Source of the DNA: Mesorhizobium qingshengii
GTDB taxonomy: Bacteria; Pseudomonadota; Alphaproteobacteria; Rhizobiales; Rhizobiaceae
NCBI RefSeq assembly: GCF_900103325.1
Contig: NZ_FMXM01000008.1
Coordinates: forward strand, 208,191-272,190
Length of the DNA stretch: 64,000 nucleotides
Direction of reading: 5' to 3'
Below are positions 21,610 through 29,506 of this stretch, in pieces (the stretch's first letter is position 1; the number at the start of each line of letters is the position of its first letter). The notes below the pieces were generated by a model. That model ran no database searches, was not told the origin of the DNA, and saw only the letters and a list, made by a program, of their open reading frames with translations. The position numbers were made by a program, and so were the translations under genes.

Positions 21610-22611
21610 TCACTTGACCACAAAACCATGCGCGAACGGATCGCGGTCGTCGATGAAGATGGTGTTCAATCCGGTCATCCGCGCCCAGCCGCCGATCGAG
21701 GGAATGATGGCCGGTTTGCCGGCAACGGTGGCGTCCTTTTCGACCTTGCCCTTGAACAGCGAACCGATGATCGATTCATGGACGAAACTGTCGCCGGCCT
21801 TCAGTTTGCCCTTGGCGTGAAGCTGCGCCATGCGCGCCGAGGTGCCGGTGCCGCAAGGTGAGCGGTCGATCGCCTTGTCGCCGTAGAAGACGGCATTGCG
21901 AGCGTCGGTTCCCCCCACCGTGGGCTTCCCGGTCCACAGCATGTGCGACAGCCGGTTGATATCAGGGTTTTCCGGATGCACGAAGGAGTACTTTTCGTTG
22001 AGCCGTTGCCGCACCACCGGGCTCCAGGCGATGAAGTCGCCGGCCGAATAATCGGCCATGTCGCGGTAGTTCTTCTGCGGCTCGACAATGGCGTAGAAAT
22101 TGCCGCCATAGGCGACGTCGACCGTGATTTCGCCGAGTTGCGGGCATTCGACCGTCAACCCTTCGGCATAGAGGAAGGACGGCACGTTGGTGATGCGCAC
22201 CTCCTCGACATAGTCGCCGACCTGCTTGTATTCGGCGATCACCAGACCGGCCGGCGTGTCGAGCCTGAGCACGCCCGGCGTCTTCGGCTTGATCAGACCG
22301 TGCTCGATGGCCATCGTCACCGTGCCGATGGTGCCGTGGCCGCACATCGGCAGGCAGCCCGAGGTTTCGATGAACAGGATGGCGATGTCGCAGTCGTCGC
22401 GCGTCGGCGGATAGAGGATCGAGCCGGACATCACGTCATGGCCACGCGGCTCGAACATCAGCCCGGTGCGGATCCAGTCATATTCGGCCAGAAAATGCGC
22501 CCGCCGCTCCATCATCGTCGACCCCTGCAGCAGCGGGCCGCCGCCGGCGACCAGCCGCACCGGATTGCCGCAGGTGTGGCCGTCTATGCAGAAGAAAGAT
22601 TTCTTGGCCAT
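21610..22611 (-). CDS. 4-hydroxyproline 2-epimerase (proline racemase family)
   Basis: 333 residues starting MAKKSFFCIDGHTCGNPVRLV. Both catalytic cysteines are present: C90 in MCGHGTIG and C253 in SPCGTGTSARM, the latter in the form found in hydroxyproline epimerases rather than in Thr-containing dehydratases. It converts trans-4-hydroxy-L-proline to cis-4-hydroxy-D-proline in the cytosol. The FAD dehydrogenase and the deaminase of the same pathway follow upstream on the same strand. A longer ORF reaches back to 22830 but overlaps the neighbouring gene and lacks family sequence. Its last 98 bp are duplicated at 20077-20174. Confidence 0.93.
   Translation of the reverse strand: MAKKSFFCIDGHTCGNPVRLVAGGGPLLQGSTMMERRAHFLAEYDWIRTGLMFEPRGHDVMSGSILYPPTRDDCDIAILFIETSGCLPMCGHGTIGTVTMAIEHGLIKPKTPGVLRLDTPAGLVIAEYKQVGDYVEEVRITNVPSFLYAEGLTVECPQLGEITVDVAYGGNFYAIVEPQKNYRDMADYSAGDFIAWSPVVRQRLNEKYSFVHPENPDINRLSHMLWTGKPTVGGTDARNAVFYGDKAIDRSPCGTGTSARMAQLHAKGKLKAGDSFVHESIIGSLFKGKVEKDATVAGKPAIIPSIGGWARMTGLNTIFIDDRDPFAHGFVVK
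21612..21709 (-). repeat. Direct repeat, intact copy (3' end of the epimerase gene)
   Basis: Partner of the fragment at 20077-20174: 95 of 98 bases identical, same orientation, 1535 bp apart. The two copies bracket ectC and the LysR gene. Confidence 0.9.
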
Positions 22612-22628
22612 GACGCTCCTCGAAAAAA

Positions 22629-23885
22629 TCAAAACCGTAGTGGACTGAAGGGGGCCAGATCGATCGGTGGAGTCTGCCCCAGGACGAGTCCGCGGATCAA
22701 CCGCCCGGTTGCCGCCGCCTGGGTCAGGCCGAGATGGCCGTGGCCGAAGGCATAGACCACCGACCGGCCTCCTGGCGCACGGCCTATGACGGGCACCGAA
22801 TCCGGCAGCGAGGGACGGAACCCCATCCATTCGCGCCCGCCGACCGGATCGAGCCCCGGCAGGAATTTCTGCGCCTTCTGCAGCAGCGCTTTCGAGCGGT
22901 CGTAATTGGGCGGCCGTTCGATGCCGCCCAGTTCGACGGCGCCGCCGACACGCAGGCCCGTTTCGAGCGGTGTGATGACGAAGCCATGTCCGGAGAAGAT
23001 CAGCTGCCGCTTCACGTCGAAGGCGCCCTTCGGCAGCGTCGTGTTGTAGCCGCGTTCGGTTTCGAGCGGAATGCGATCACCGAGCTGCCTCGCCAGCAGA
23101 TGCGACCATGCGCCGGCGGCGACGACGAGGTGCCTGGCTCGCCGGGTCGTGCCATCCGCCAGCGTCAGCGCAGCTTCGTCCTGGTTCGCCGCGACGCGAT
23201 CGATGCGGGCCATTTCAAAGCGTGCGCCCTTGGCCTGTGCATAGGCCCACACCGCCTTGCCCAGCAGTTTCGGATCGGCGACCGTCTTCCATCCCGGCAC
23301 GAAGGTGCCCTTGACGAAGCGCGGCGAAAGTCCCGGTTGCAAGGTCGCAATGTCTTCGCCCTCGACATGGCGAAAGCCGATGTCGAAACGCGCGCGTGCC
23401 GCCCAGCCCGGCAGCGAGGCGCGGAACTCGGCTTCGCTTTCGTAGAGTTCGAGCGAGCCGTCCTCGCGCAGCATCGGCCGCGTGCCGGAGCGATCGAGCA
23501 GGCCCATCCATTCCGCCTCGGCGAGCTTCATCATGCCAGCCTGAGCGGCGAGGCCCGCCTCGTATTTTTCCGGCGCACCGGCGCGCCAGAAGCGGATCAG
23601 CCAGGGCAGAAGCCTGGGTAGATAGGCTGGCGGGACGCTGAGTGGTCCGAGCGGATCGGCCAGCCATTTCGGCAGCTGCCGGATCATGCCCTTGTGCGCC
23701 AGCGGCAGCACGTCGGAGAAGGCAAAGGCAGCGGCATTGCCGGAGCTCGTCTCCTCGCAGATGCCCGTCCGATCGAAGATGGTGACCTTGCGCCCCGCCT
23801 CGGCGAGGAAGGCCGCGGCGCAGATGCCGATGATGCCGCCACCGATGATGGCAACGTCGAGTTGGGTGCCGCTTTCGCTGCTCAC
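22629..23885 (-). CDS. FAD-dependent oxidoreductase, probable cis-4-hydroxy-D-proline dehydrogenase
   Basis: 418 residues of the DAO (D-amino-acid dehydrogenase) family. The FAD-binding GxGxxG motif is VAIIGGGIIGICAAAFLAEAG (about 11-31), and the C-terminal FAD contact is VVYAFGHGHLGLTQAAATG. The enzyme would oxidise cis-4-hydroxy-D-proline to pyrroline-4-hydroxy-2-carboxylate, passing electrons to the respiratory chain. That substrate is inferred from its position, 17 bp before the epimerase gene and just after the deaminase gene. By sequence alone it could act on other D-amino acids. Confidence 0.85.
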   Translation of the reverse strand: MSSESGTQLDVAIIGGGIIGICAAAFLAEAGRKVTIFDRTGICEETSSGNAAAFAFSDVLPLAHKGMIRQLPKWLADPLGPLSVPPAYLPRLLPWLIRFWRAGAPEKYEAGLAAQAGMMKLAEAEWMGLLDRSGTRPMLREDGSLELYESEAEFRASLPGWAARARFDIGFRHVEGEDIATLQPGLSPRFVKGTFVPGWKTVADPKLLGKAVWAYAQAKGARFEMARIDRVAANQDEAALTLADGTTRRARHLVVAAGAWSHLLARQLGDRIPLETERGYNTTLPKGAFDVKRQLIFSGHGFVITPLETGLRVGGAVELGGIERPPNYDRSKALLQKAQKFLPGLDPVGGREWMGFRPSLPDSVPVIGRAPGGRSVVYAFGHGHLGLTQAAATGRLIRGLVLGQTPPIDLAPFSPLRF

Positions 23886-23953
23886 GTGCGGCCACCCATC
23901 TTGTGGTGAGGGAGCATATGAATGAACCCTATGCGAACGCCAGGACTACAGCC

Positions 23954-24853
23954 TCAAAACTTCGGCAGCGTCGGCCGCACCGCGAGCGCGTCCTTGATGA
24001 TCTTTTCGACCGCCTTGCGGCGCTCGCCCGACAGCGGCTGGCGCGGCATGCGCACGCGATCGTTGGTTTGAATGGCGAACACTTCGGCAAGCTTGATGTT
24101 CTGCACCAGATAGGTCGAGACGTCGAGATCGAGCAGCGGCCGGAACCAGCGGTAGATGGCGAGCGCCTCCTCGCGACGGCCCTGCTGCATAAGCTGGTAG
24201 ATGGCGACGGTTTCGCGCGGGAAGGCGGTGACCAGCCCGGCCACCCAGCCGATGGCGCCGACCGACAAAGCCTCGAAGGCGAGATTGTCGACGCCGGTGA
24301 ACAGATCGTAGCGGCTGCCGAGGCGATTGATGATCTCGGTCGAGCGGCGGATGTCGTCGGAGGATTCCTTGATGGCGACGAAGCGCTTGTCCGATGCCAG
24401 TTCCTCCATCTGGTCGACGGTGACGTCGACGCGGTAGGCGAGCCGGTTGGAATAGATCATGACGGGCAGGTCGCCGGCCTCGGCGACGGCGCGCAGGGCC
24501 GCGACCGTCTCTTCCGCATTGGTGTGGTAGATCGGGCTCGGCACCACCATCAGGCCATTGGCGCCCTCTTTGGCGGCGCGCCGAGCGATGCTGGCGGCCT
24601 CACGCGTGCCGGCCTCGTTGACCGTCAGCAGCACCGGCTTCTTGCCGGCGACCTTCTGCGCGGTCTTCAGAACCTCGATCTTCTCGTCATGGGAAAGCAT
24701 CGGCCCCTCGCCAAGCGATCCGCAGACGATGATGCCGTCGCAGCCGGCCTCCATCTGCAGGCCAAAGCAGCGCTCCATCTCGGCATGGTCGAGGCGGTCG
24801 TCCGCGGTGAATTTCGTCGTAACGGCGGGGAAAACTCCGGTCCACATGGTCAT
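23954..24853 (-). CDS. DHDPS-family lyase, probable pyrroline-4-hydroxy-2-carboxylate deaminase
   Basis: 299 residues with the DapA/NAL barrel. The Schiff-base lysine is in FVAIKESSDD (about residue 167), the conserved tyrosine is in VMIYSNRLAY, and the substrate-carboxylate loop is CGSLGEGP. In hydroxyproline catabolism such an enzyme (HypD) dehydrates and deaminates the product of the FAD dehydrogenase to alpha-ketoglutarate semialdehyde. Assignment rests on the neighbouring epimerase and dehydrogenase. The final semialdehyde dehydrogenase is not in this cluster. An operator palindrome lies just upstream. Confidence 0.85.
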   Translation of the reverse strand: MTMWTGVFPAVTTKFTADDRLDHAEMERCFGLQMEAGCDGIIVCGSLGEGPMLSHDEKIEVLKTAQKVAGKKPVLLTVNEAGTREAASIARRAAKEGANGLMVVPSPIYHTNAEETVAALRAVAEAGDLPVMIYSNRLAYRVDVTVDQMEELASDKRFVAIKESSDDIRRSTEIINRLGSRYDLFTGVDNLAFEALSVGAIGWVAGLVTAFPRETVAIYQLMQQGRREEALAIYRWFRPLLDLDVSTYLVQNIKLAEVFAIQTNDRVRMPRQPLSGERRKAVEKIIKDALAVRPTLPKF

Positions 24854-24861
24854 TGCTCCAT

Positions 24862-24873
24862 CTGATATATCAG
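24862..24873. promoter_or_regulatory. GntR operator, proximal to the hydroxyproline operon
   Basis: Perfect 12-bp palindrome CTGATATATCAG, 9 bp upstream of the deaminase start on the minus strand. It shares the GATATATC core with the second site at 24919-24937. Confidence 0.7.
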
Positions 24874-24918
24874 CCGTATATCTGTTAAGAAACCTTCTGT
24901 CAATGCGGATTCTCCTGT

Positions 24919-24937
24919 GATATATCTAAAATATATC
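24919..24937. promoter_or_regulatory. GntR operator, proximal to the regulator gene
   Basis: Inverted repeat GATATAT, five bases, ATATATC, ending 21 bp before the GntR ATG at 24959. With the site at 24862 it fills the 105-bp divergent region, as expected for a repressor controlling both itself and the catabolic operon. Confidence 0.7.
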
Positions 24938-24958
24938 AATAGAGCGCGTTTGATATCC

Positions 24959-25609
24959 ATGGAAGCAAGCATCGCATCCGAGCCGGCAGCGGCCAAAGCC
25001 TACCGTGTGCTGGAGCACATGATCGTCACGCTGGAGCTGGCCCCGGCGAGCTTTGTCACCGAGGGCACCCTGATCGAGAGGCTGGCGCTTGGCCGCACGC
25101 CGGTGCGCGAGGCGATCCAGCGGCTGGCCTGGGAAGGGCTGCTTGACGTGCGGCCCCGCGCCGGCATCGCGATCGCGCCGCTCCATCCCGGCGACTGGCT
25201 GCGCGTGCTCGACGCGCGCCGCGGCGTCGAGGTGGTCCTGGCCCGTTCGGCCGCCCGCTTCGTCACCCGCGAAGCCGCCGACCTTTTTCATGAAGCCGCC
25301 CTTGCCATGCAGAAGGCGGTGATCTCGGGCAATGTGCTCGCCTTCATCCAGGCCGACAAGGCGCTCGACGAGGCGCTGGCGCTCGCCGCCGACAACCCGT
25401 TCGCCGCCCGGCTGGCCGCCCCTCTGCAGACCCACAGCCGCCGCTTCTGGTTCCGCTACAAGGCCGACACTGGCCTTGCCGAATCCGCCGAACATCATGT
25501 CGCGTTGATCCGCTCGATTCTCGACGGCGACGAGGAGGCAGCCGCCAAGGACGCCAAGCGCCTGATGGCGCTGCTGCGCGGCCATGCCGAGGTTGCTGCA
25601 ACGCGCTGA
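24959..25609 (+). CDS. GntR/FadR-type (FCD) transcriptional regulator of the hydroxyproline genes
   Basis: 216 residues. The winged helix is in the N-terminal 75 residues, with the recognition segment LALGRTPVREAIQRLAWEGLL, a classic GntR pattern, followed by an all-helical FCD ligand domain. The ATG at 24959 is preferred; a GTG at 24917 would place the operator inside the gene. It is divergent from the epimerase-dehydrogenase-deaminase operon with two ATAT-centred palindromes between. In Sinorhizobium the hyp cluster is also controlled by a GntR protein (HypR). The inducer is probably hydroxyproline or an intermediate. Confidence 0.9.
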   Translation: MEASIASEPAAAKAYRVLEHMIVTLELAPASFVTEGTLIERLALGRTPVREAIQRLAWEGLLDVRPRAGIAIAPLHPGDWLRVLDARRGVEVVLARSAARFVTREAADLFHEAALAMQKAVISGNVLAFIQADKALDEALALAADNPFAARLAAPLQTHSRRFWFRYKADTGLAESAEHHVALIRSILDGDEEAAAKDAKRLMALLRGHAEVAATR

Positions 25610-25618
25610 TCAAGCGGT

Positions 25619-25936
25619 TCAGATCCCTTGCGCCGGTACGGTGACGGTATTCTCCCATCCGTCACCGGTCGCGAAGATGCAGCTCCGGCCCTGCACGTCG
25701 GTTACCAGCATGGACCATGTCCCACTTGCCGAGACATAGACCTCGACAATCGCAGCTTGCCCGACCACACCGTAGCCGATCTGCTTTTGTTGAAAGGCCT
25801 TCGCCAGTCCCGCGACAAGATCACTGTGGCCGCCGCAGACGAATTGCGCCTGTGCGGACAGCGTCGACAGCGCCAGCGCCAGCGCGGCGCCGGTCGCGGC
25901 TAGCCTGATCCATCGAAACGAAAATGTGTGTGCCAT
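25619..25936 (-). CDS. Small secreted protein of unknown function
   Basis: 105 residues with a signal peptide (RWIRLAATGAALALALSTLSAQAQ, cleavage after about residue 31). The mature part is about 74 residues with two cysteines, in FVCGGHS and GRSCIFATG, that may form a disulfide in the periplasm. The central VGQAAIVEVYVSASGTWSMLV looks like beta strands. No family is recognised. It converges on the GntR gene, 9 bp away, and stands alone, with about 230 bp of non-coding sequence on its upstream side. Confidence 0.7.
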   Translation of the reverse strand: MAHTFSFRWIRLAATGAALALALSTLSAQAQFVCGGHSDLVAGLAKAFQQKQIGYGVVGQAAIVEVYVSASGTWSMLVTDVQGRSCIFATGDGWENTVTVPAQGI

Positions 25937-26166
25937 TTGGCACCTCCTTCGCCTTCACGGTCCGGCAAAGGGAGGCAGAGGGGTAGCCTCAATATGCCGG
26001 AGCGTTCCAGGCCGGGTCCGACGTCTTCATCACGTCACTCCTTCTGGTTTCCGGTCTGTAGTCTGGAAATTTCCATCGCATTCCCTGAATTCGATATGGT
26101 GAGGTCCCGATTCGAAAACAAGCACCATTTCGGCCCTTGCGGCGTGCTGCGGGCCGGCGATCCGCG

Positions 26167-26544
26167 TCAGGTTTCGGCAGGTTCGCGAAGTGCCGCCCAT
26201 TTCAGCAGGGCATCGAGGGCCGGGCATAGCGCCTGCCCCCAGTCGGTCAGGCAGTATTCGACCTTCGGCGGCACCTGATGGTGCACGATGCGGCGCACGA
26301 TGCCGTCGCCCTCCATCTGTCTCAGCTGCTGGATCAGCATCTTCTGCGAGATCGCCGGGATCGCCCGTTCGAGATCGGAGAAGCGCAGCACCTTGCCGCC
26401 GAACAGGTGAAACAGGATCACCAGCTTCCAGCGGCCCTCGAGGATGCGCAGCACATTCTCCACACCGCTCGCCGCGGACAGCGGCGTCAGCGCCTCAACC
26501 TTACCTCCTGGTAAGTACCTTACTTTTTCGTCGGTTCTTGTCAT
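26167..26544 (-). CDS. HxlR-family winged-helix regulator
   Basis: 125 residues. The HxlR core is ILEGRWKLVILFHLFGGKVLRFSDLERAIPAISQKMLIQQLRQME (about 35-80), then a wing with KVEYCLTDWGQAL. Start choice is uncertain: 26544 is used, 26562 is also open, and a later GTG at the GVENVL segment is possible. Palindromes at 26500-26523 lie inside the first 15 codons, so either the operator is intragenic or translation starts later. It is divergent from an NTF2/SDR operon, which it probably controls. Confidence 0.88.
   Translation of the reverse strand: MTRTDEKVRYLPGGKVEALTPLSAASGVENVLRILEGRWKLVILFHLFGGKVLRFSDLERAIPAISQKMLIQQLRQMEGDGIVRRIVHHQVPPKVEYCLTDWGQALCPALDALLKWAALREPAET
26500..26523. promoter_or_regulatory. 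Candidate HxlR operator
   Basis: Two overlapping dyads: CTTACC-TCCT-GGTAAG (26500-26515) and GTAAG-TAC-CTTAC (26511-26523). They lie within the predicted N-terminal codons of the HxlR gene, about 100 bp before the divergent NTF2-like gene. The GTAAG/CTTAC half-sites resemble HxlR-family targets. Confidence 0.5.
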
Positions 26545-26622
26545 TTTTTCAGCATATCGCATTTTAGGAACCGGACAAGCGCCGTGGACTTCAAGTCGAC
26601 GGCAGAAACCGGAGATGAAACC

Positions 26623-26952
26623 ATGACCGTAAAACTTCCGCAGCCGCTGATCGACTATTTCGCTGCCAAGAACAGGCACGATATCGACGCCATGCTAATC
26701 CCCTTCTCGTCGGACGCCACGGCCAAGGACGAAGGCGAAACCCATCGGGGCTCGATCGCCATCCGCGACTGGATGGAGGCAACGACACGCAAATACCAGG
26801 TGACGGTCGAGGTCGCCGACGCGACCGCCAATGGCAATGCATGGCGGATCGCCGGCATCGTCTCGGGCAATTTCCCCGGCAGCCCGGCGACGCTCCACTA
26901 CAACTTCACGCTGGCCGATGATCGGATTAGGCGGCTGGAGATCGGCGCATGA
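26623..26952 (+). CDS. NTF2-like (SnoaL fold) protein
   Basis: 109 residues. The start at 26623 has GGAG 8 bp upstream and gives MTVKLPQPLIDYFAAKNRHDIDAML, the usual first helices of SnoaL-like proteins. RGSIAIRDWMEATTRKYQVTVEV and LHYNFTLADDRIRRLEIG complete the cone-shaped fold. These are small cytosolic proteins used as isomerases, hydrolases or ligand binders. The stop overlaps the SDR start (ATGA), so the two are translated together and may act on the same substrate, which is unknown. Confidence 0.85.
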   Translation: MTVKLPQPLIDYFAAKNRHDIDAMLIPFSSDATAKDEGETHRGSIAIRDWMEATTRKYQVTVEVADATANGNAWRIAGIVSGNFPGSPATLHYNFTLADDRIRRLEIGA

Positions 26953-27749
26953 TCGTCCCCGGGAAATTCACGGTCGACGATCAGGAATTTGCCGGCAAGC
27001 GCGTTCTGGTCACCGGCGGCACCAAGGGTGCCGGCGAAGCCATCGTCCACCGGCTTTCTGCGGCGGGTGCGATGGTGGTCACAACCGCTCGCTCAGCGAC
27101 CGAAGCGCTATCGCGGACGCTGTTCGTGCAGGCCGATGTAAGTACCTTGGCGGGCACCGAAACAGTGGCCGCGGGTGTCATGGAACAGCTTGGTGGCATC
27201 GACATCATCGTGCACAGCGTCGGCGGTTCGAAGAGTCCCGGTGGCGGATTTGCCGGACTGACGGAGCAGACCTGGCAGGAGGAACTCAGCCTCAACCTGC
27301 TCGCCGCGGTGCGGCTCGACCGCATGCTTGTACCGCATATGGTCGAGCAAGGCTCAGGCGCGATCGTCCACATTTCGTCGATCCAGCGCCGCCTGCCATT
27401 GCATGAATCCACCATCGCCTACGCAGCGGCGAAGGCAGCCCTTTCAACCTACAGCAAGGCGCTGTCCAAGGAACTCGGCCCGAAAGGCATTCGGGTCAAC
27501 ACAGTGGCGCCGGGCTGGATCCACACCACCGCGTCTGAGGCGATGGTTAAGCGGCTGGCTACCCATTCCGGTTCGGACGAGGAAACCGCCCGCCAGGGCA
27601 TCATGGATGCGCTGGGCGGCATCCCGATCGGCCGGCCGGCACGGCCGCACGAGGTCGCCGAGTTGGTAGCATTCCTTGTCTCGGAGCGCGCCTCGGCGAT
27701 CCACGGCGCCGAATACGTCATCGATGGCGGCACCGTTCCGACCGTGTAG
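26949..27749 (+). CDS. Short-chain dehydrogenase/reductase (SDR)
   Basis: 266 residues, classical SDR. The NAD(P)-binding TGGTKGAGE is at about 23-31; the catalytic set is N (LSLNLLAAV), S in HISSIQRR, and Y-x3-K in IAYAAAKAAL. The C-terminus ends VIDGGTVPTV, as usual. It is coupled to the NTF2-like gene by a 4-bp overlap and probably controlled by the divergent HxlR regulator. The substrate is unknown. A longer out-of-frame ORF over its start is a shadow. Confidence 0.92.
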   Translation: MIVPGKFTVDDQEFAGKRVLVTGGTKGAGEAIVHRLSAAGAMVVTTARSATEALSRTLFVQADVSTLAGTETVAAGVMEQLGGIDIIVHSVGGSKSPGGGFAGLTEQTWQEELSLNLLAAVRLDRMLVPHMVEQGSGAIVHISSIQRRLPLHESTIAYAAAKAALSTYSKALSKELGPKGIRVNTVAPGWIHTTASEAMVKRLATHSGSDEETARQGIMDALGGIPIGRPARPHEVAELVAFLVSERASAIHGAEYVIDGGTVPTV

Positions 27750-27756
27750 TGCCATG

Positions 27757-27787
27757 CAAAAGGAAAGGGCGCGACAAAGCCGCGCCC
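27757..27787 (-). terminator. Terminator of mmsA
   Basis: Stem GGGCGCG (27767-27773) and CGCGCCC (27781-27787) with a 7-base loop. On the minus strand it is followed by TTTCCTTTT. It lies about 30 bp after the mmsA stop and may also serve the convergent SDR gene. Confidence 0.8.
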
Positions 27788-27815
27788 TCAACTCGGTGGA
27801 AGTAGATGTCAGACC

Positions 27816-29312
27816 TCAGTTCATCGTCGGGATGACGAACTCGGCACCATCCTTGATGCCGGACGGCCAGCGCGAGGTCACCGTCTTGGTCTTGGTGTAG
27901 AAGCGGAACGCATCCGGCCCATGCTGGTTGAGGTCGCCGAAGGACGATGCCTTCCAGCCGCCGAAGGTGTAGTAGGCGATCGGCACCGGGATCGGCACGT
28001 TGACGCCGACCATGCCGACCTGGACCCGCGAGGCGAAGTCGCGCGCGGCGTCACCGTCGCGGGTGAAGATGGCGACGCCATTGCCCATCTCGTGGTCGTT
28101 GGCGAGCTTGATCGCGCTCTCATAGGTCGGCGCCCGCACCACCGAGAGCACCGGCCCAAAGATCTCTTCCTTGTAGATGCGCATGTCGGCCGTCACATTG
28201 TCGAACAGGCAGCCGCCCATGTAGTAGCCGTCCTCGTAGCCCTGCATGGAGAAGCCACGCCCGTCGACGACAAGCTTGGCGCCTTCCTTGACGCCGGTGT
28301 CGACATAGCCCTTGACGCGTTCAAGCGCCTGCGCCGTCACCAGTGGGCCGAAATCGGCGGACGAATCCGTCGACGGGCCGACCTTCAGGCTCTCGACGCG
28401 CGGGATCAGCTTTTCCATCAGCCGGTTGGCGGTATCGTTGCCGACCGGGACGGCCACCGAGATCGCCATGCAGCGCTCGCCGGCCGAGCCGTAGCCGGCG
28501 CCGATCAGCGCGTCGACGGTCTGGTCCATGTCGGCATCGGGCATGATGATCATGTGGTTCTTGGCGCCGCCGAAGCACTGCACGCGCTTGCCGGCGGCGG
28601 TGCCGCGCGAATAGATGTAATGGGCGATCGGCGTCGAGCCGACGAAGCCGATGGCCTTGATGTCGGGATCGTCGAGGATCGCGTCGACGACGTCCTTGTC
28701 GCCGTTGACGACGTTGAGGATGCCGGCCGGCAGGCCGGCCTCGAGGAACAGTTCTGCGATGCGCATCGGCACGCCCGGATCACGCTCCGACGGCTTCAGG
28801 ATGAAGGCATTGCCGCAAGCGATGGCCGGCGCGATCTTCCACAACGGGATCATCGCCGGGAAGTTGAACGGCGTGATGCCGGCGACGACGCCGAGCGGCT
28901 GACGCATCGAATAGACGTCGATGCCGGGGCCGGCACCGTCGGTGAATTCACCCTTCATCATGTGCGGGGCGCCGATGCAGACCTCGACCACTTCGAGGCC
29001 GCGCTGGATGTCGCCCTTGGCGTCGGCGATTGTCTTGCCGTGCTCGCGGGCCAGGATATCGGCCAGTTCGTCATAGTCGCGGGCGACGAGTTCGAGGAAC
29101 TTCATCAGCACGCGCACACGGCGCTGCGGGTTGGTGGCCGCCCATTTTGGCTGTGCCGCCTTGGCGTTCTCGACCGCCGCGCGCAGTTCCGCTTGCGAAG
29201 CCAGCGCCACCGTGCCACGCACCGAGCCGTCCATCGGCTGCATGACATCCTGCTTGCGGCCGCTGGTGCCGGCGACATGCTTGCCGCCGATGAAATGACC
29301 GTATTCGATCAT
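27816..29312 (-). CDS. mmsA: CoA-acylating methylmalonate-semialdehyde dehydrogenase
   Basis: 498 residues starting MIEYGHFIGGKHVAGTSGR. The aldehyde dehydrogenase core is intact: TPFNFPAMIPLWKIAPAIACGN for the cofactor, GSAGERCMAISVAVPVG with the catalytic cysteine, and EEIFGPVLSVVRAP. The GERCMA and PMW-type features mark the MmsA/IolA branch. It converts methylmalonate semialdehyde to propionyl-CoA (or malonate semialdehyde to acetyl-CoA) in valine, thymine or inositol breakdown. An upstream in-frame extension to 29489 crosses the promoter region and is not used. It is divergent from a LysR gene. Confidence 0.95.
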   Translation of the reverse strand: MIEYGHFIGGKHVAGTSGRKQDVMQPMDGSVRGTVALASQAELRAAVENAKAAQPKWAATNPQRRVRVLMKFLELVARDYDELADILAREHGKTIADAKGDIQRGLEVVEVCIGAPHMMKGEFTDGAGPGIDVYSMRQPLGVVAGITPFNFPAMIPLWKIAPAIACGNAFILKPSERDPGVPMRIAELFLEAGLPAGILNVVNGDKDVVDAILDDPDIKAIGFVGSTPIAHYIYSRGTAAGKRVQCFGGAKNHMIIMPDADMDQTVDALIGAGYGSAGERCMAISVAVPVGNDTANRLMEKLIPRVESLKVGPSTDSSADFGPLVTAQALERVKGYVDTGVKEGAKLVVDGRGFSMQGYEDGYYMGGCLFDNVTADMRIYKEEIFGPVLSVVRAPTYESAIKLANDHEMGNGVAIFTRDGDAARDFASRVQVGMVGVNVPIPVPIAYYTFGGWKASSFGDLNQHGPDAFRFYTKTKTVTSRWPSGIKDGAEFVIPTMN

Positions 29313-29506
29313 GATTTCTCTCCCTTGTTTGTGATGGCGCATTGTCCGCCTTTGCGGGGCCAATGGCAACGCGAGCCAGAACGCAACCGTTGTGCGGAAA
29401 ATAGATAGCAGTTGACGGAGGAGCATCAATTCTCGCAAATGATGGGATGTAAATTCTGCAGCACGGATTGAGAGATTGAGTTCCTTCACCCCCCGGGACC
29501 TTCCCC

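Noticed and set aside
27816..29312. Alpha-ketoglutarate semialdehyde dehydrogenase completing the hydroxyproline pathway
   Set aside because: The sequence belongs to the CoA-dependent MmsA branch, and it lies outside the hydroxyproline operon with its own LysR neighbour.
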